In this document: positions 26,745 to 35,682 of the stretch, piece after piece
Layout: every line of letters starts with the position of its first letter
How positions within the stretch are numbered: the first letter of the stretch is position 1
Source of the DNA: Enemella evansiae
GTDB lineage: Bacteria > Actinomycetota > Actinomycetes > Propionibacteriales > Propionibacteriaceae
Reading direction: 5' to 3'
Assembly: GCF_002250705.1 (NCBI RefSeq)
Contig: NZ_NMVP01000033.1
Span: forward strand, 1 to 64,000
DNA: 64,000 nucleotides
Position numbers and translations under genes: made by a program
The notes under the pieces: model-generated
Told to the model about the DNA's origin: nothing
What the model saw: the letters and a program-made list of their open reading frames with translations, nothing else
The model's database searches: none

Positions 26745-26853
26745 GGCTCTCCCTCATGCCCTACCGGGCGGTTGGTTCTCAGCTGGACGGTGCCAGTCTT
26801 CCGCATCGGTCAACGGGCCGGACCCCGGGTGGGTCCGTGGAACAATCGCGGCC

Positions 26854-27699
26854 ATGTTGTTGAGCGGAGGGTTCATCGGCATCGGCACCGTCACCAACGT
26901 GGCCACCGTCATCCTGGGTTCGCTGATCGGGATGGGCCTGGGACACCGGCTCCCGCGCCGTACCCGCGGCACCGTGACCGATGTTCTCGGTCTGGTCACG
27001 CTGCTGATCGGGGCCCTGTCGGCGATGGATGTCACCGACCGGGTGCTCGCCGATCGCGTGGGTTCGTCGGCACCGGTGCTGATCGTGCTCGGTGCGCTGC
27101 TGATCGGCGGGATCATCGGTTCGCTGATCGATCTGGAGCGGCGGTTGGAGGATCTCGGTGACTGGCTGCGACGTCGGCTCATCTCCGGTCGGCGCGAGCG
27201 AGGTACGAGCGGGTCCCCCTCACGTCGGCTGAGCGAGCGAGGTACGAGCGAGTCGAAGCCCGATACCGGTGCCGCACACCTGTCGGCGAAGGAGCGGTTC
27301 ATCGAGGGCTTCGTGACGGCCTCGCTGGTGTTCTGCATCGGCCCGTTGACGATCCTGGGTGCGCTCTCCGATGGTCTCGGCCGCGGCGCGGATCAGTTGC
27401 TGCTGAAGTCGGTGCTGGACGGTTTCGCCGCGATCGCCTTCGCCGCTTCGCTCGGGGTCGGTGTACTCGCCTCCGCGCTGATGGTCGGATTGGTGCAGGG
27501 CGCGCTCACCCTGGTCGGGCTGGCGATCGGCGACTTCCTGCCGGAGGCACATCTGGTGGCGCTGACCGCGACCGGTGGGTTGCTGCTCGTCGGGCTCGGT
27601 ATCCGGTTGTTGAATCTCCGCCAGCTGCCGGTGGGCAATCTGCTGCCGGCGTTGCTGGTGGCTCCGTTGCTGGTGCAGCTGGTCGCGGTGCTGCGCTGA
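26854..27699 (+). CDS. DUF554 family membrane protein with repeat-encoded linker
   Basis: A 281-residue integral membrane protein (YdfK-like, DUF554). It starts MLLSGGFIGIGTVTNVATVI and has about seven hydrophobic segments, with ERFIEGFVTASLVFCIGPLTI as the typical central block. Residues about 110-138 (GRRERGTSGSPSRRLSERG onward) are an extra polar linker translated from two palindromic elements, placed between membrane segments on the likely cytoplasmic side. The function of DUF554 is unknown, possibly transport. Its stop shares a base with the next start. Confidence 0.85.
   Translation: MLLSGGFIGIGTVTNVATVILGSLIGMGLGHRLPRRTRGTVTDVLGLVTLLIGALSAMDVTDRVLADRVGSSAPVLIVLGALLIGGIIGSLIDLERRLEDLGDWLRRRLISGRRERGTSGSPSRRLSERGTSESKPDTGAAHLSAKERFIEGFVTASLVFCIGPLTILGALSDGLGRGADQLLLKSVLDGFAAIAFAASLGVGVLASALMVGLVQGALTLVGLAIGDFLPEAHLVALTATGGLLLVGLGIRLLNLRQLPVGNLLPALLVAPLLVQLVAVLR
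27190..27262. repeat. Palindromic elements inside the DUF554 gene
   Basis: Two partial copies of the TCGACTCG/CTCGCTCAG subtype in direct orientation, each with GAGCGAGGTACGAGCG. Together they encode the charged linker while keeping the reading frame. Confidence 0.75.
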
Positions 27700-28202
27700 T
27701 GGCCAGACGGTCCTCGGGTACACCGGCGACGCTCGCCCTGGACCGGGCGAAGATCGCCTACCGCACCCATCCGTACGCCCACGACGATGCGGTCGGTGGG
27801 CACGGGCACGGCAGCTACGGTGCCGAGGCGGCACAGGCGCTCGGGGTGGATCCGGCGCGGATGTTCAAGACCCTGCTGACCGAGCTGCCCGGCGGTGAGC
27901 TGGTGACCGCGGTGGTGCCGGTGGCCGGGCAGCTCGACCTGAAGGCACTCGCGGCGGCCGTCGGGGCGAAGAAGGCCGCGATGGCCGACCCGGCGGTGGC
28001 CGAGCGGACGACCGGCATGGTTGTCGGCGGCATCTCCCCGATCGGCCAACGGCAGCGGCACCGTAGCGTGGTGGACACCTCCGCGGCCGACTTCGAGACC
28101 ATCTTCTGCTCCGCCGGCAAGCGCGGCCTGCAGCTCGAACTGGCCCCGGCCGACCTGCTCCGGGTCACCGGCGGTGAGTACGCCCACATCGTCCGCCGCT
28201 GA
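27699..28202 (+). CDS. ybaK: Cys-tRNA(Pro)/Cys-tRNA(Cys) deacylase YbaK
   Basis: A 167-residue INS/YbaK-type editing enzyme that hydrolyses mischarged Cys-tRNA(Pro). Family features are the conserved Lys in MFKTLLTEL, LDLKALAAAVGAKKAAMAD, and the loop GMVVGGISPIGQR. Its length is usual for YbaK/EbsC. It is coupled to the DUF554 gene by TGATG, though a functional link is not known. Confidence 0.93.
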   Translation: MARRSSGTPATLALDRAKIAYRTHPYAHDDAVGGHGHGSYGAEAAQALGVDPARMFKTLLTELPGGELVTAVVPVAGQLDLKALAAAVGAKKAAMADPAVAERTTGMVVGGISPIGQRQRHRSVVDTSAADFETIFCSAGKRGLQLELAPADLLRVTGGEYAHIVRR

Positions 28203-28277
28203 TCCGATTCCTCCGCCAGCACCCGCCTCCAGCGATACGGATCTGCATACGCCAGTAGGCAGAACCGCATCGATTCA

Positions 28278-28889
28278 TCACGATGGTTCAGCCCCGGGCG
28301 CGAGGAACAACCGGGTGAGTCGACCCAGGGGCCGGGCACCCACCTGGGCGGCGACCCGGTGCGATGGAAGATTCTCCTCGAACGCGCTGTAGAACAGCAC
28401 CCGCTCGTCGGTGAACAACGACGCCCAGGTCCGCACCGCGAACCCTGCGAGACCCAGTCCACGATGCGCCGCTTCGGTCTGCACGCCGACCTCGGCCGCC
28501 CGTTCGGTGAGGCGGGCCGCGTGCGCCAGCGACACCACTTGTTCTCCCTGCAGCACCACGGCCCATGGCCCCAGCCCGCCAGACACCAGTTGCTCCCAAT
28601 CGGCCTCGGCCCATCCCGATGGTCGAGCGAGGGTTCCACTCTGAGCATCGGTCACCAGCCGGTATCCCTCAGGTGGGCGCCCGGGTTCTCCGGGGCCGAG
28701 GAGCCAACCGCGCGCCATCGTCACATGGACCGCGTCATCGCTCCCCAGGGCAGCAGCACCCGGCATCGTCGCGCTGCGCCCGTCGTAGGTGCTGAGCAGT
28801 ACCTCGACGGTCGGTGCCGCGAGCCGGCCCCGCGATTCGGTGCCCCAGATCGTCTCGGCCTCCAGTCGAAGCATGTCAAGGGCGTTCAT
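28278..28889 (-). CDS. GNAT-like N-acetyltransferase
   Basis: A 203-residue protein. The C-terminal third has the acetyl-CoA loop VQTEAAHRGLGLAGFAVRTW and a FYSAFEENLPSHRVAAQVGA stretch typical of GNAT enzymes; the N-terminal part is variable. ATG 28889 shares one base with the stop of the transporter, so it ends that three-gene operon. Acceptor unknown. Confidence 0.75.
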   Translation of the reverse strand: MNALDMLRLEAETIWGTESRGRLAAPTVEVLLSTYDGRSATMPGAAALGSDDAVHVTMARGWLLGPGEPGRPPEGYRLVTDAQSGTLARPSGWAEADWEQLVSGGLGPWAVVLQGEQVVSLAHAARLTERAAEVGVQTEAAHRGLGLAGFAVRTWASLFTDERVLFYSAFEENLPSHRVAAQVGARPLGRLTRLFLAPGAEPS

Positions 28890-30055
28890 CAGGCACCTAC
28901 CAGCAGCGCACCGACGAGGACAGCCACAGGCACCAGCAACAGTCCCTCGACGGCGAACCGGCGTACCCCGACGTGCACCCCGAGCCGGCGGATCGACTGC
29001 CACCACAACAGGTTGGCCAGCGAGCCCCAGAGCAGGATGGTCGGGCCGACGTTCACCCCGACCAGCAGGGCGAGCAACTGCTGCGGCGTACCGGCCCAGC
29101 CCTCCAGCGCCAGGAACGCGGGCAGGTTGTTGACCGCATTCGCCGCCAGGGCGGCGATTCCGGCGACGAGCAGGTTGCCCGTGACACCGGCATCGGGTGT
29201 CGGCAGCCAACCGGCCAACCGGTCGGAGAAGCCGGCGACCAGCCAGAACAGCCCGAGCACCCCGGCGGCCACCTCGAACGGGAACAGCGCCAGCATCGGG
29301 CGTACCCGGGCTTCTGGATGGCGTCGCAGCGCGGCGGTCGACCAGAGCACGGCCAGTCCCCCGGCGGCGACGGCCCAGGCCGGTACGCCGAGGACCAGCA
29401 GCGGGCCGAGGGCGAGCGCGACCACGGCCGAGGCGACCAGCAGCACCCGGTCGGCGACGGGTTCGACCGGCGGCGGTGCGTACGCCCCGGCGACCCGGCG
29501 GCCCCAGCGCAGGCCGAGCACCAACAGGGTCACCGCCAGGACGCCGAGCTGCGGCAACCAGCTCTGCGCGAGGTACGCCGAACCGAGCCGCTGGTGGGCC
29601 ATCAGGTTGGTCAGGTTCGACACCGGCAGCAGCAGGGAGGCGGAGTTCGCCAGCCAGATCGCGGCGAAGGCATAGGGCAGCGGGTCGAGCCGCAGTCGCC
29701 GCGCCAGCACCACCCCGATCGGCGCGAGCAGCACCGCGGTGGTGTCCAGGCTGAGGAAGACGGTGGTCAGCGTGGCGAGCCCGGTGAACAGCCAGAACAG
29801 GGCGCCACCGGAGCCGCGGGCCAACCGGGCCAGCGCGTCGGCGGCGACCCGGAACAGCCCGGCGACCTGGCACAGATCGGCGACCGGTTTGACCAGGATC
29901 AGGAACAGCAGCACCGGCCAGCCGAGATCCCAGGCGTGGGCCGCCTCGGGCGTCGGGACGAGCCCGGTGAGCACCGCGAGGGCGCCGGCGGCCAGCAGCA
30001 ACCAGCCCCAGGGCGGCCGCCGCAACCACGGCAACCGCCACCGGGACTCGGTCAA
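28889..30055 (-). CDS. ArsB/SLC13-like membrane transporter
   Basis: A 388-residue integral membrane protein with about 11 hydrophobic segments. It resembles the ion-transporter superfamily (ArsB, NhaD, CitT): LFLILVKPVADLCQVAGLF, TVFLSLDTTAVLLAPIGVVL, and the repeated motif pair LPVSNLTNL and ANAVNNLPAFLAL, in which Asn-Leu/Asn-Pro signatures line the substrate site. Substrate cannot be called: arsenite, dicarboxylate or Na+/H+ are all possible; no arsR or arsC is nearby. The start is TTG 30055 overlapping the previous stop by TTGA. Confidence 0.8.
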   Translation of the reverse strand: MTESRWRLPWLRRPPWGWLLLAAGALAVLTGLVPTPEAAHAWDLGWPVLLFLILVKPVADLCQVAGLFRVAADALARLARGSGGALFWLFTGLATLTTVFLSLDTTAVLLAPIGVVLARRLRLDPLPYAFAAIWLANSASLLLPVSNLTNLMAHQRLGSAYLAQSWLPQLGVLAVTLLVLGLRWGRRVAGAYAPPPVEPVADRVLLVASAVVALALGPLLVLGVPAWAVAAGGLAVLWSTAALRRHPEARVRPMLALFPFEVAAGVLGLFWLVAGFSDRLAGWLPTPDAGVTGNLLVAGIAALAANAVNNLPAFLALEGWAGTPQQLLALLVGVNVGPTILLWGSLANLLWWQSIRRLGVHVGVRRFAVEGLLLVPVAVLVGALLVGA

Positions 30056-30378
30056 CGGGGCTGGATCTCCCCCATCGGCCCGAAGCCGTCGACCTCCTCG
30101 GCGTCGACGTAGATGATCTGCGGCTGTGCCGAGACGATGTCGGGCATCACGCCCATGAACTTCTCCACATGCGGCTGCGCCATGTGCTCCTTGCCGGCGG
30201 CATCATCGCGGAACCCCTCGATGCAGATGAAGGTCTGCGGTTCGAGCACACTGCGGGAGAACTCGAAGAAGATGTTGCCGGGCTCCGCGGTGACGGCCCT
30301 GGCGTAGTCGGCGGAGATCTCCTCCCACTCGCTCATCTTGTCCTCACGGATGGGGAACTTCACGGTGATCTGGATCAT
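30052..30378 (-). CDS. Antibiotic biosynthesis monooxygenase (ABM) domain protein
   Basis: A 108-residue dimeric ferredoxin-like fold protein, starting MIQITVKFPIREDKMSEWEE and with NIFFEFSRSVLEPQTFICIE and HMAQPHVEKFM, which match putative quinol monooxygenases of the YgiN kind. It heads an operon with the transporter and GNAT genes. TATCCT ends six bases before ATG 30378, so the message is probably leaderless. A tandem array of AT-rich near-palindromes lies about 85-210 bases upstream. Confidence 0.88.
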   Translation of the reverse strand: MIQITVKFPIREDKMSEWEEISADYARAVTAEPGNIFFEFSRSVLEPQTFICIEGFRDDAAGKEHMAQPHVEKFMGVMPDIVSAQPQIIYVDAEEVDGFGPMGEIQPR

Positions 30379-30384
30379 GCGGTC

Positions 30385-30390
30385 AGGATA
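30385..30390 (-). promoter_or_regulatory. -10 motif TATCCT for the ABM operon
   Basis: Read on the minus strand, TATCCT is followed by six bases and then ATG 30378; no Shine-Dalgarno is present. Confidence 0.55.
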
Positions 30391-30461
30391 GAGGGCGCAG
30401 ATATCGCCCCGCTCGCGACGGCGCGAGCCGCCCCGGCTCGATTTGCTCCTCAGCACCCCCT

Positions 30462-30590
30462 GCCAACCAATAGGGCCTTGATCCCCGTATGGCATCAAGG
30501 AAATCGCTGATCCACCCACGGCATCAAAGAAATCTTTGATCCCCTGGGGGCATCAAGAAATTCTTTGATCCCTCCTGGGCATCAAACCCG
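30462..30590. repeat. 29-base tandem repeats with near-palindromic core
   Basis: Units start at 30491, 30520, 30549 and 30578 (cut short), with a decayed unit at 30462; the period is exactly 29. Each intact unit opens GGCATCAA and contains TTTGATCC or CTGATCC. The second is the clearest: ATCAAAGA-AA-TCTTTGAT. The cores are AT-rich in a very GC-rich setting. They sit in the 274-base gap upstream of the ABM operon, which suggests an operator array. The rest of the gap shows nothing clear. Confidence 0.8.
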
Positions 30591-30652
30591 TACCGGCTGG
30601 AGGGCAGTTGGGCAGAGTCAACCGGCGCGGGCGAGCAGCACGCGCCACAGGC

Positions 30653-31297
30653 TCAGGTGTCGGCCGGTTCCTCGGGGTCGTGGCTGAGGGCGGCGAAGAG
30701 CATGATCGGCAGACAGGCGGCGAAGGGCCAGACGAGCAGGGCGGCCTGGGCGCGCAGGGTCAGCTCGATGGGTAGCACCTCACCGGGCCGGGCCGCGGCC
30801 AGCCGCGGCTCCAGCGGCCCGGGGCCGAGCAGCCAGCCGAGCTGCCAGCAGGTCAGCGCCATCACCGTCGCGGAGGCGATCGCCAGGAACACCATCGGCC
30901 AGCCGAGGCCGGCGAACCATTTCCAGACCACGAGTCCGCAGATCAGTCCGCAGATCAACCCGAGCACCACGAACCAGGCGTCGGCGGCGATGAACTGCGA
31001 CAGACCCCGCTCGCTGGTCACCGCGCTGCCATCGTCGTTGACCTGATAGGTGGGCAGGTCCACTCCGAAACGCCACACCACCCCGGCCAGCGCACCGAGC
31101 AGCACCGACCCGAGCCCGAGCACGCTGAGCCACAGGTTGAGCGGGCGGCGTACCGGGCGTGGCTGACCGCGCTCCGGCAGGCGGGTGGCGTCGGTGATCA
31201 CCGGAATGGTGCCGGTGGTGACCGAGTCGCCCACGTGCTGGATGCTCGGTTGGGACGGGTCGGTGTTCACCACCGACTCGGGGCTGCGCTCAGACAT
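30653..31297 (-). CDS. Four-helix membrane protein, possibly DUF2567-like
   Basis: A 214-residue protein with a polar N-terminus (residues 1-54) and about four membrane segments: LWLSVLGLGSVLLGALAGVV, FVVLGLICGLICGLVVWKWF, MVFLAIASATVMALTCWQL and ALLVWPFAACLPIMLFAAL. Between the first two lies an outside loop (FGVDLPTYQVNDDGSAVTSE). Layout and size resemble actinobacterial DUF2567 proteins, but I cannot confirm it. It starts three bases after the dnaE stop, so it is co-transcribed. Confidence 0.75.
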   Translation of the reverse strand: MSERSPESVVNTDPSQPSIQHVGDSVTTGTIPVITDATRLPERGQPRPVRRPLNLWLSVLGLGSVLLGALAGVVWRFGVDLPTYQVNDDGSAVTSERGLSQFIAADAWFVVLGLICGLICGLVVWKWFAGLGWPMVFLAIASATVMALTCWQLGWLLGPGPLEPRLAAARPGEVLPIELTLRAQAALLVWPFAACLPIMLFAALSHDPEEPADT

Positions 31298-31300
31298 CGA

Positions 31301-34300
31301 TCACACGTTCAGACATGATGGGCCCAATAATGCCTTGAGATCCGCCATCAGCGGCGGCGACGGTGTCACCCGCAGCCCCTCATCGACCCGCCAGATGCTG
31401 GTCCGGCTCTGGGTCAGCAATCGCAGATGGACCTCGGTCACCCCCGGATGGTTGCGCAGCACCTGCCGCAGTTCCTCCACCACCGGCGGGGTGCAGCGGG
31501 TCGAGGGCAGCGAGATCACCACCGGTTTCGCGGGGCCGGTGTCCACATCGGGCACGGTCAGCTCGGTGGCCATCAGATTCACCGAGTCGTCGCGCGAGCG
31601 TACGTTGCCCTTCACCCGGACCACGGTGTCGGTGGCGAGCACGGTGGACACCAGCGAATAGACCTTCGGGAAGAGCAGCACCTCGACCGAGGCCTCCAGG
31701 TCCTCCACGGTCAGGATCGCCATCGAATCGCCGGACTTGGTGGTCTTGCGAACGATCTGGGTGATCATCCCGCAGATCGCGGTGGTGGTGTCCCTGGGCC
31801 CGTCCTCGGCGACCAGCCGGCCGATCGAGATCTCCCGCTCCGATTCCAGGATGTGCTCCAACCCCTGCAACGGGTGGTCGGAGACGTAGAGCCCGAGCAT
31901 CTCGCGTTCGAAGGCGAGCTTGGTCCGCTTGTCCCAGTCCGGCACGTCCGGTACCGGGGTGAGCATGCTGATCGCGGAGGCGGACTCGTCCCCGAAGCCG
32001 GCGAACAGGTCGTCCTGGCCGTTGGCCTGGTTGCGCTTGACGTCGATGACCTGGTCGATGTTCTCCTCGAAGATCTCCATCAGCGCGCGTCGCGGATGGC
32101 CCATCGAGTCGAACGCACCGGCCTTGATCAGCGACTCGACCAGCCGCTTGTTGCAGGCTGGCAGCGGCGCCTTGTCCAGGAAGTCGTTGAAGTCTGTCGA
32201 CTTGCCGGTCTGCTCGCGCTCCGCCGACATCAGCGAGACCACGTTGGCGCCGACATTGCGGACCGCGGACAGCCCGAAGCGGATGTCGGTGCCGACCGGG
32301 GTGAAGTTCATCTCCGAGGAGTTCACATCCGGCGGCAGGACCTTGATGCCCATGTGGCGGCACTCCGCCAGATAGAGCCCCATCTTGTCCTTGTCGTCCT
32401 TCACCGAGGTCAGCAGCGCGGCCATGTATTCGGTGGGATAGTTGGCCTTCAGGTAGGCCGTCCAGTAGGAGACCAGACCGTACGCCGCGGTGTGCGCCTT
32501 GTTGAAGGCGTAGTCGGAGAACGGCAGCAACACGTCCCACAGCGCCTTCACCGCCGCCTTCGAGAAACCGTTGGCGAGCATGCCGGCCTCGAAGTTCACG
32601 AACTCGGCGTCCAACACCTCGCGCTTCTTCTTGCCCATCGCCCGGCGCAGCAGGTCGGCGTTGCCCAGGGTGTAGCCGGCGAGGTGCTGGGCGATCGCCA
32701 TCACCTGCTCCTGATAGATGATCAGGCCGTAGGTGGTGTCCAGGATCTCCGAGAGCGCTTCCTCCAGCTCCGGATGGATCGGGGTGATCTCCTGCTTGCC
32801 GTTCTTGCGCAGCGCGAAGTTGGTGTGCGCGTTGGCGCCCATCGGGCCGGGGCGGTAGAGCGCGAGCGCCGCGGAGATGTCCTCGAAGTTGTCCGGCTGC
32901 ATCAACCGCAGCAGCGAGCGCATCCCGCCGCCGTCGAGCTGGAACACACCCAGGGTGTCGCCGCGGCCGAGCAGCTCGTAGGTGCGCCGGTCGGTCATGT
33001 CCTTGCTGAGCGCCTCGAGATCCAGGTCGAAGTCGCGGTTCAGCTTCACATTGGTGACCGCGTCATCGAGGATCGTCAGGTTCCGCAGGCCCAGGAAGTC
33101 CATCTTGACCAGCCCGAGCGTCTCGCAGGTCGGGTAGTCGAACTGGGTGATGATCGCGCCGTCGGACTCCCGCTTCATCACCGGGATCACCGACTGCAAC
33201 GGCTCGGAGGACATGATCACGCCGGCGGCGTGCACACCCCACTGCCGCTTCAGCCCCTCGATGCCGATACCGGTGTCGACGACGGTCTTGACCTCGGGAT
33301 CGGAGTCGTAGAGCTCGCGGAACTCGCCGCCCTCGGTGTACCGCTTGTGCTGCGGGTCGAACAGGTCCTTCAGCGGCACGTCCTTGCCCATCACCGCCGG
33401 CGGCATCGCCTTGGTGATCTTCTCCCCCATCGAGAACGGCATGCCGAGCAGCCGCGCGGAGTCCTTGACCGCCTGCTTGGCCTTGATGGTGCCGTAGGTG
33501 ACGATCATCGCGACCTTGTCCGAGCCGTATTTCTCGGTGACGTAGCGGATCACCTCGGGCCGGCGGCGATCGTCGAAGTCGACGTCGAAGTCGGGCATCG
33601 ACTTGCGCTCGGGGTTCAGGAAGCGCTCGAAGATCAGCCCGTGCGGGATCGGGTCCAGGTCGGTGATCTTCATCGCGTACGCACACATCGAGCCCGCACC
33701 CGAACCACGCCCGGGACCGACCCGGATGCCGTTCTCCTTGGCCCACTTGATGAAGTCCGACACCACCAGGAAGTAGCCGGCGTACCCCTTGCCGATGATC
33801 ACTTCCTGCTCGTACCGCGCCTGCTTGACCGCATAGTCGGGCACCGCGCCGTCGAACCGCTCCTGCAGGCCGCGCTCGACCTCCTTGACGAACCAGGACT
33901 CCTCGTTCTCCCCCGGCGGGCAGTCGAACCGCGGCATGAACCGGCCCTCACCCTCGGTGAAGGACACATTGCACCGCTCGGCGATCGCCAGCGTGGTGTC
34001 GCAGGCCTCGGGCAGCTCGCTGAACAGCTGCCGCATCTCCTCGGCGGTCTTCACGTAGTAGCCGTCGCCGTTGAACTTGAATCGGTTCGGGCTGTCCTTG
34101 GTCGACCCGGCGGAGACGCAGAGCAGGTTGTCGTGGGCGTCGGCGTCGTGCTTGTGCACGTAGTGCAGGTCGTTGGTCGCGACCAGCGGCAGGTTCAGAT
34201 CCTTGGCGAGCCGCAGCAGCCCCGACCGCACACTGCGCTCGATGTCCAGGCCGTGATCCATCAGCTCGACGAAATAGTTGTCCGCGCCGAAGATGTCGCG

Positions 34301-34831
34301 GAAATCGGCCGCCGACTTCACCGCCTCGTCATATTGCCCCAGCCGCAGATGGGTCTGCACCTCACCCGAGGGGCAACCGGTGGTCGCCATCAGTCCCGGC
34401 GCATAGGTCTCCAGCAGCTCCCGGTCCGCCCGCGGCTTGTAGAAGAACCCCTCGATCGAGGACAGCGAGGAGAGCCGGAACAGATTGTGCATCCCGGTGT
34501 TGTTCTCCGCCCACATGGTCATGTGGGTGTACGCCCCCGAGGCCGCGACATCGTCACCGGTCCCGTCACCGAACCGCACCCGCTTGCGTTCCGAGCGGTG
34601 CGTCTTGGGGGTGAGGTACGCCTCCAGCCCGATGATCGGCTTGACCCCGGTGCCCTGCGCCTTCTTGTAGAACTCATAGGCACCGAACAGGTTGCCGTGA
34701 TCGGTCATCGCGATCGCCGGCATGCCCATCTCGGCCGCGGTGGAGAACATGTCACCGACCCGCGCGGCGCCGTCGAGCATCGAGTATTCCGAGTGGCAGT
34801 GCAGGTGCACGAAGGAGTTCTGGTCAGCCAT
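31301..34831 (-). CDS. dnaE: DNA polymerase III subunit alpha DnaE
   Basis: The 1176-residue catalytic subunit of the replicative polymerase. The N-terminal PHP domain begins FVHLHCHSEYSMLDGAARVG. The palm has RVGPGRGSGAGSMCAYAM and the catalytic aspartates in MPDFDVDFDDRRRPEV. Fingers and tau-binding parts follow, and the OB-fold lies near residues 1000-1080 (TTTAICGMITQIVRKTTKSG). It is a DnaE1-type, full-length enzyme. ATG 34831 was chosen at MADQNSFVHLH because a longer frame back to 34927 adds an unconserved Arg-rich stretch; GGAGG lies about 15 bases upstream, further than ideal. Confidence 0.97.
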   Translation of the reverse strand: MADQNSFVHLHCHSEYSMLDGAARVGDMFSTAAEMGMPAIAMTDHGNLFGAYEFYKKAQGTGVKPIIGLEAYLTPKTHRSERKRVRFGDGTGDDVAASGAYTHMTMWAENNTGMHNLFRLSSLSSIEGFFYKPRADRELLETYAPGLMATTGCPSGEVQTHLRLGQYDEAVKSAADFRDIFGADNYFVELMDHGLDIERSVRSGLLRLAKDLNLPLVATNDLHYVHKHDADAHDNLLCVSAGSTKDSPNRFKFNGDGYYVKTAEEMRQLFSELPEACDTTLAIAERCNVSFTEGEGRFMPRFDCPPGENEESWFVKEVERGLQERFDGAVPDYAVKQARYEQEVIIGKGYAGYFLVVSDFIKWAKENGIRVGPGRGSGAGSMCAYAMKITDLDPIPHGLIFERFLNPERKSMPDFDVDFDDRRRPEVIRYVTEKYGSDKVAMIVTYGTIKAKQAVKDSARLLGMPFSMGEKITKAMPPAVMGKDVPLKDLFDPQHKRYTEGGEFRELYDSDPEVKTVVDTGIGIEGLKRQWGVHAAGVIMSSEPLQSVIPVMKRESDGAIITQFDYPTCETLGLVKMDFLGLRNLTILDDAVTNVKLNRDFDLDLEALSKDMTDRRTYELLGRGDTLGVFQLDGGGMRSLLRLMQPDNFEDISAALALYRPGPMGANAHTNFALRKNGKQEITPIHPELEEALSEILDTTYGLIIYQEQVMAIAQHLAGYTLGNADLLRRAMGKKKREVLDAEFVNFEAGMLANGFSKAAVKALWDVLLPFSDYAFNKAHTAAYGLVSYWTAYLKANYPTEYMAALLTSVKDDKDKMGLYLAECRHMGIKVLPPDVNSSEMNFTPVGTDIRFGLSAVRNVGANVVSLMSAEREQTGKSTDFNDFLDKAPLPACNKRLVESLIKAGAFDSMGHPRRALMEIFEENIDQVIDVKRNQANGQDDLFAGFGDESASAISMLTPVPDVPDWDKRTKLAFEREMLGLYVSDHPLQGLEHILESEREISIGRLVAEDGPRDTTTAICGMITQIVRKTTKSGDSMAILTVEDLEASVEVLLFPKVYSLVSTVLATDTVVRVKGNVRSRDDSVNLMATELTVPDVDTGPAKPVVISLPSTRCTPPVVEELRQVLRNHPGVTEVHLRLLTQSRTSIWRVDEGLRVTPSPPLMADLKALLGPSCLNV

Positions 34832-34946
34832 GTCTGGGCGTTCAACCTCCACTGAAAATCGCCTGCGGATGCCGCCTCGCCGGGTGCCGACGGGGAGACC
34901 AGAAAGACTACCTCGCTCCGCCGACACTCCCCGCCCGGCTCGCCAC

Positions 34947-35066
34947 GTTCATCGAGTCCTGCCCTCGTTCATCGAGTAGCCGCCCATGCGCAGCGCTGCC
35001 CCTCGTTCATCGAGTAGCCGCCCATGCGCAGCGAAGCGGAGCAATGGGCGGCGTGTCGAGATGAAC
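34947..35066. repeat. Cluster of two partial and one full palindromic element
   Basis: Left parts start at 34947 and 34967; a full copy spans 35005-35066 with inner stem CCGCCCAT and ATGGGCGG and outer arms GTTCATC and GATGAAC. The cluster fills most of the dnaE upstream gap (34832-35103). The remaining 115 bases next to dnaE must hold its promoter, but no strong -10 stands out. Confidence 0.85.
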
Positions 35067-35103
35067 CCACCCCCAGTTCCTCGAACACCCCCCATCGCCG
35101 ACC

Positions 35104-35682
35104 TCACCAGGTCGCGAGCACCCGCCCGTCGGCGGCCACCGCCTGGATCGGCTGCCGGCCGGCCAGCGGTTGCAGCCCGATCAACCGCGGGTCGTCCCCC
35201 TGGGCGGCCAGCACCCGCGGGGCGGGACCACCGGGGCGTACCAGCTCGATCCGCTCCGTACCGGCCGGCGCCAGCACCGCCAGCGTCGGCGTACCGGACA
35301 ACTCGATCTCGGCCCGATCCTGGTCCAGCGGCTGACAGGCCGGGATGGCGCCGACGAGGCACCACCGCCCGTCGGCGATCGTGGCCGCCGGCCGATCGGC
35401 CCGTTGCGGAGCCGCCGCGCCGCTGGCCGCGGGCACGGGGGCGGGCGCCGCCTCGGGGGCGGAGGAACTGACCCCGGAGGTGGTCGTGCGGAGCACCGGC
35501 GGCAGCAGGACACCGGCCAGCGCGACCACGGCGAGCGCACCGGTCGCCCCGGCGATCCGGGCCCGGTTCCGGGTCTGCCGGGCCCGGGCACCGGCGATGA
35601 TCCGGTCGGCGTCCAGCGGCTCCGGCTCGCCTTCGTTGAGTCGGTGCAGGGCGCCGCGCAGTTGCTCTTCCTCGCTTCTCAT
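35104..35682 (-). CDS. Membrane protein coupled to sigma factor, possible anti-sigma factor
   Basis: A 192-residue single-pass protein. Residues 1-40 are a short cytoplasmic helical part (MRSEEEQLRGALHRLNEGEP), residues about 42-62 a membrane helix (IAGATGALAVVALAGVLLPP), then an Ala/Pro linker and an extracytoplasmic beta-like domain with one Cys pair (RWCLVGAIPACQPLD). It overlaps the sigma gene by ATGA. Position and topology fit a regulator of that sigma factor, but no zinc anti-sigma motif (HxxxCxxC) is present. Confidence 0.7.
   Translation of the reverse strand: MRSEEEQLRGALHRLNEGEPEPLDADRIIAGARARQTRNRARIAGATGALAVVALAGVLLPPVLRTTTSGVSSSAPEAAPAPVPAASGAAAPQRADRPAATIADGRWCLVGAIPACQPLDQDRAEIELSGTPTLAVLAPAGTERIELVRPGGPAPRVLAAQGDDPRLIGLQPLAGRQPIQAVAADGRVLATW

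Noticed and set aside
28889..30055. Arsenite efflux operon
   Set aside because: The transporter is only superfamily-level similar to ArsB, and no arsR, arsC or arsenic-linked gene is adjacent.
30462..30590. CRISPR-like array
   Set aside because: Units follow each other directly at 29 bases without unique spacers, and no cas genes are near. It is a plain tandem repeat.
31427..34855. 1142-residue open frame opposite dnaE
   Set aside because: Same reason: antisense shadow of a clearly conserved gene.
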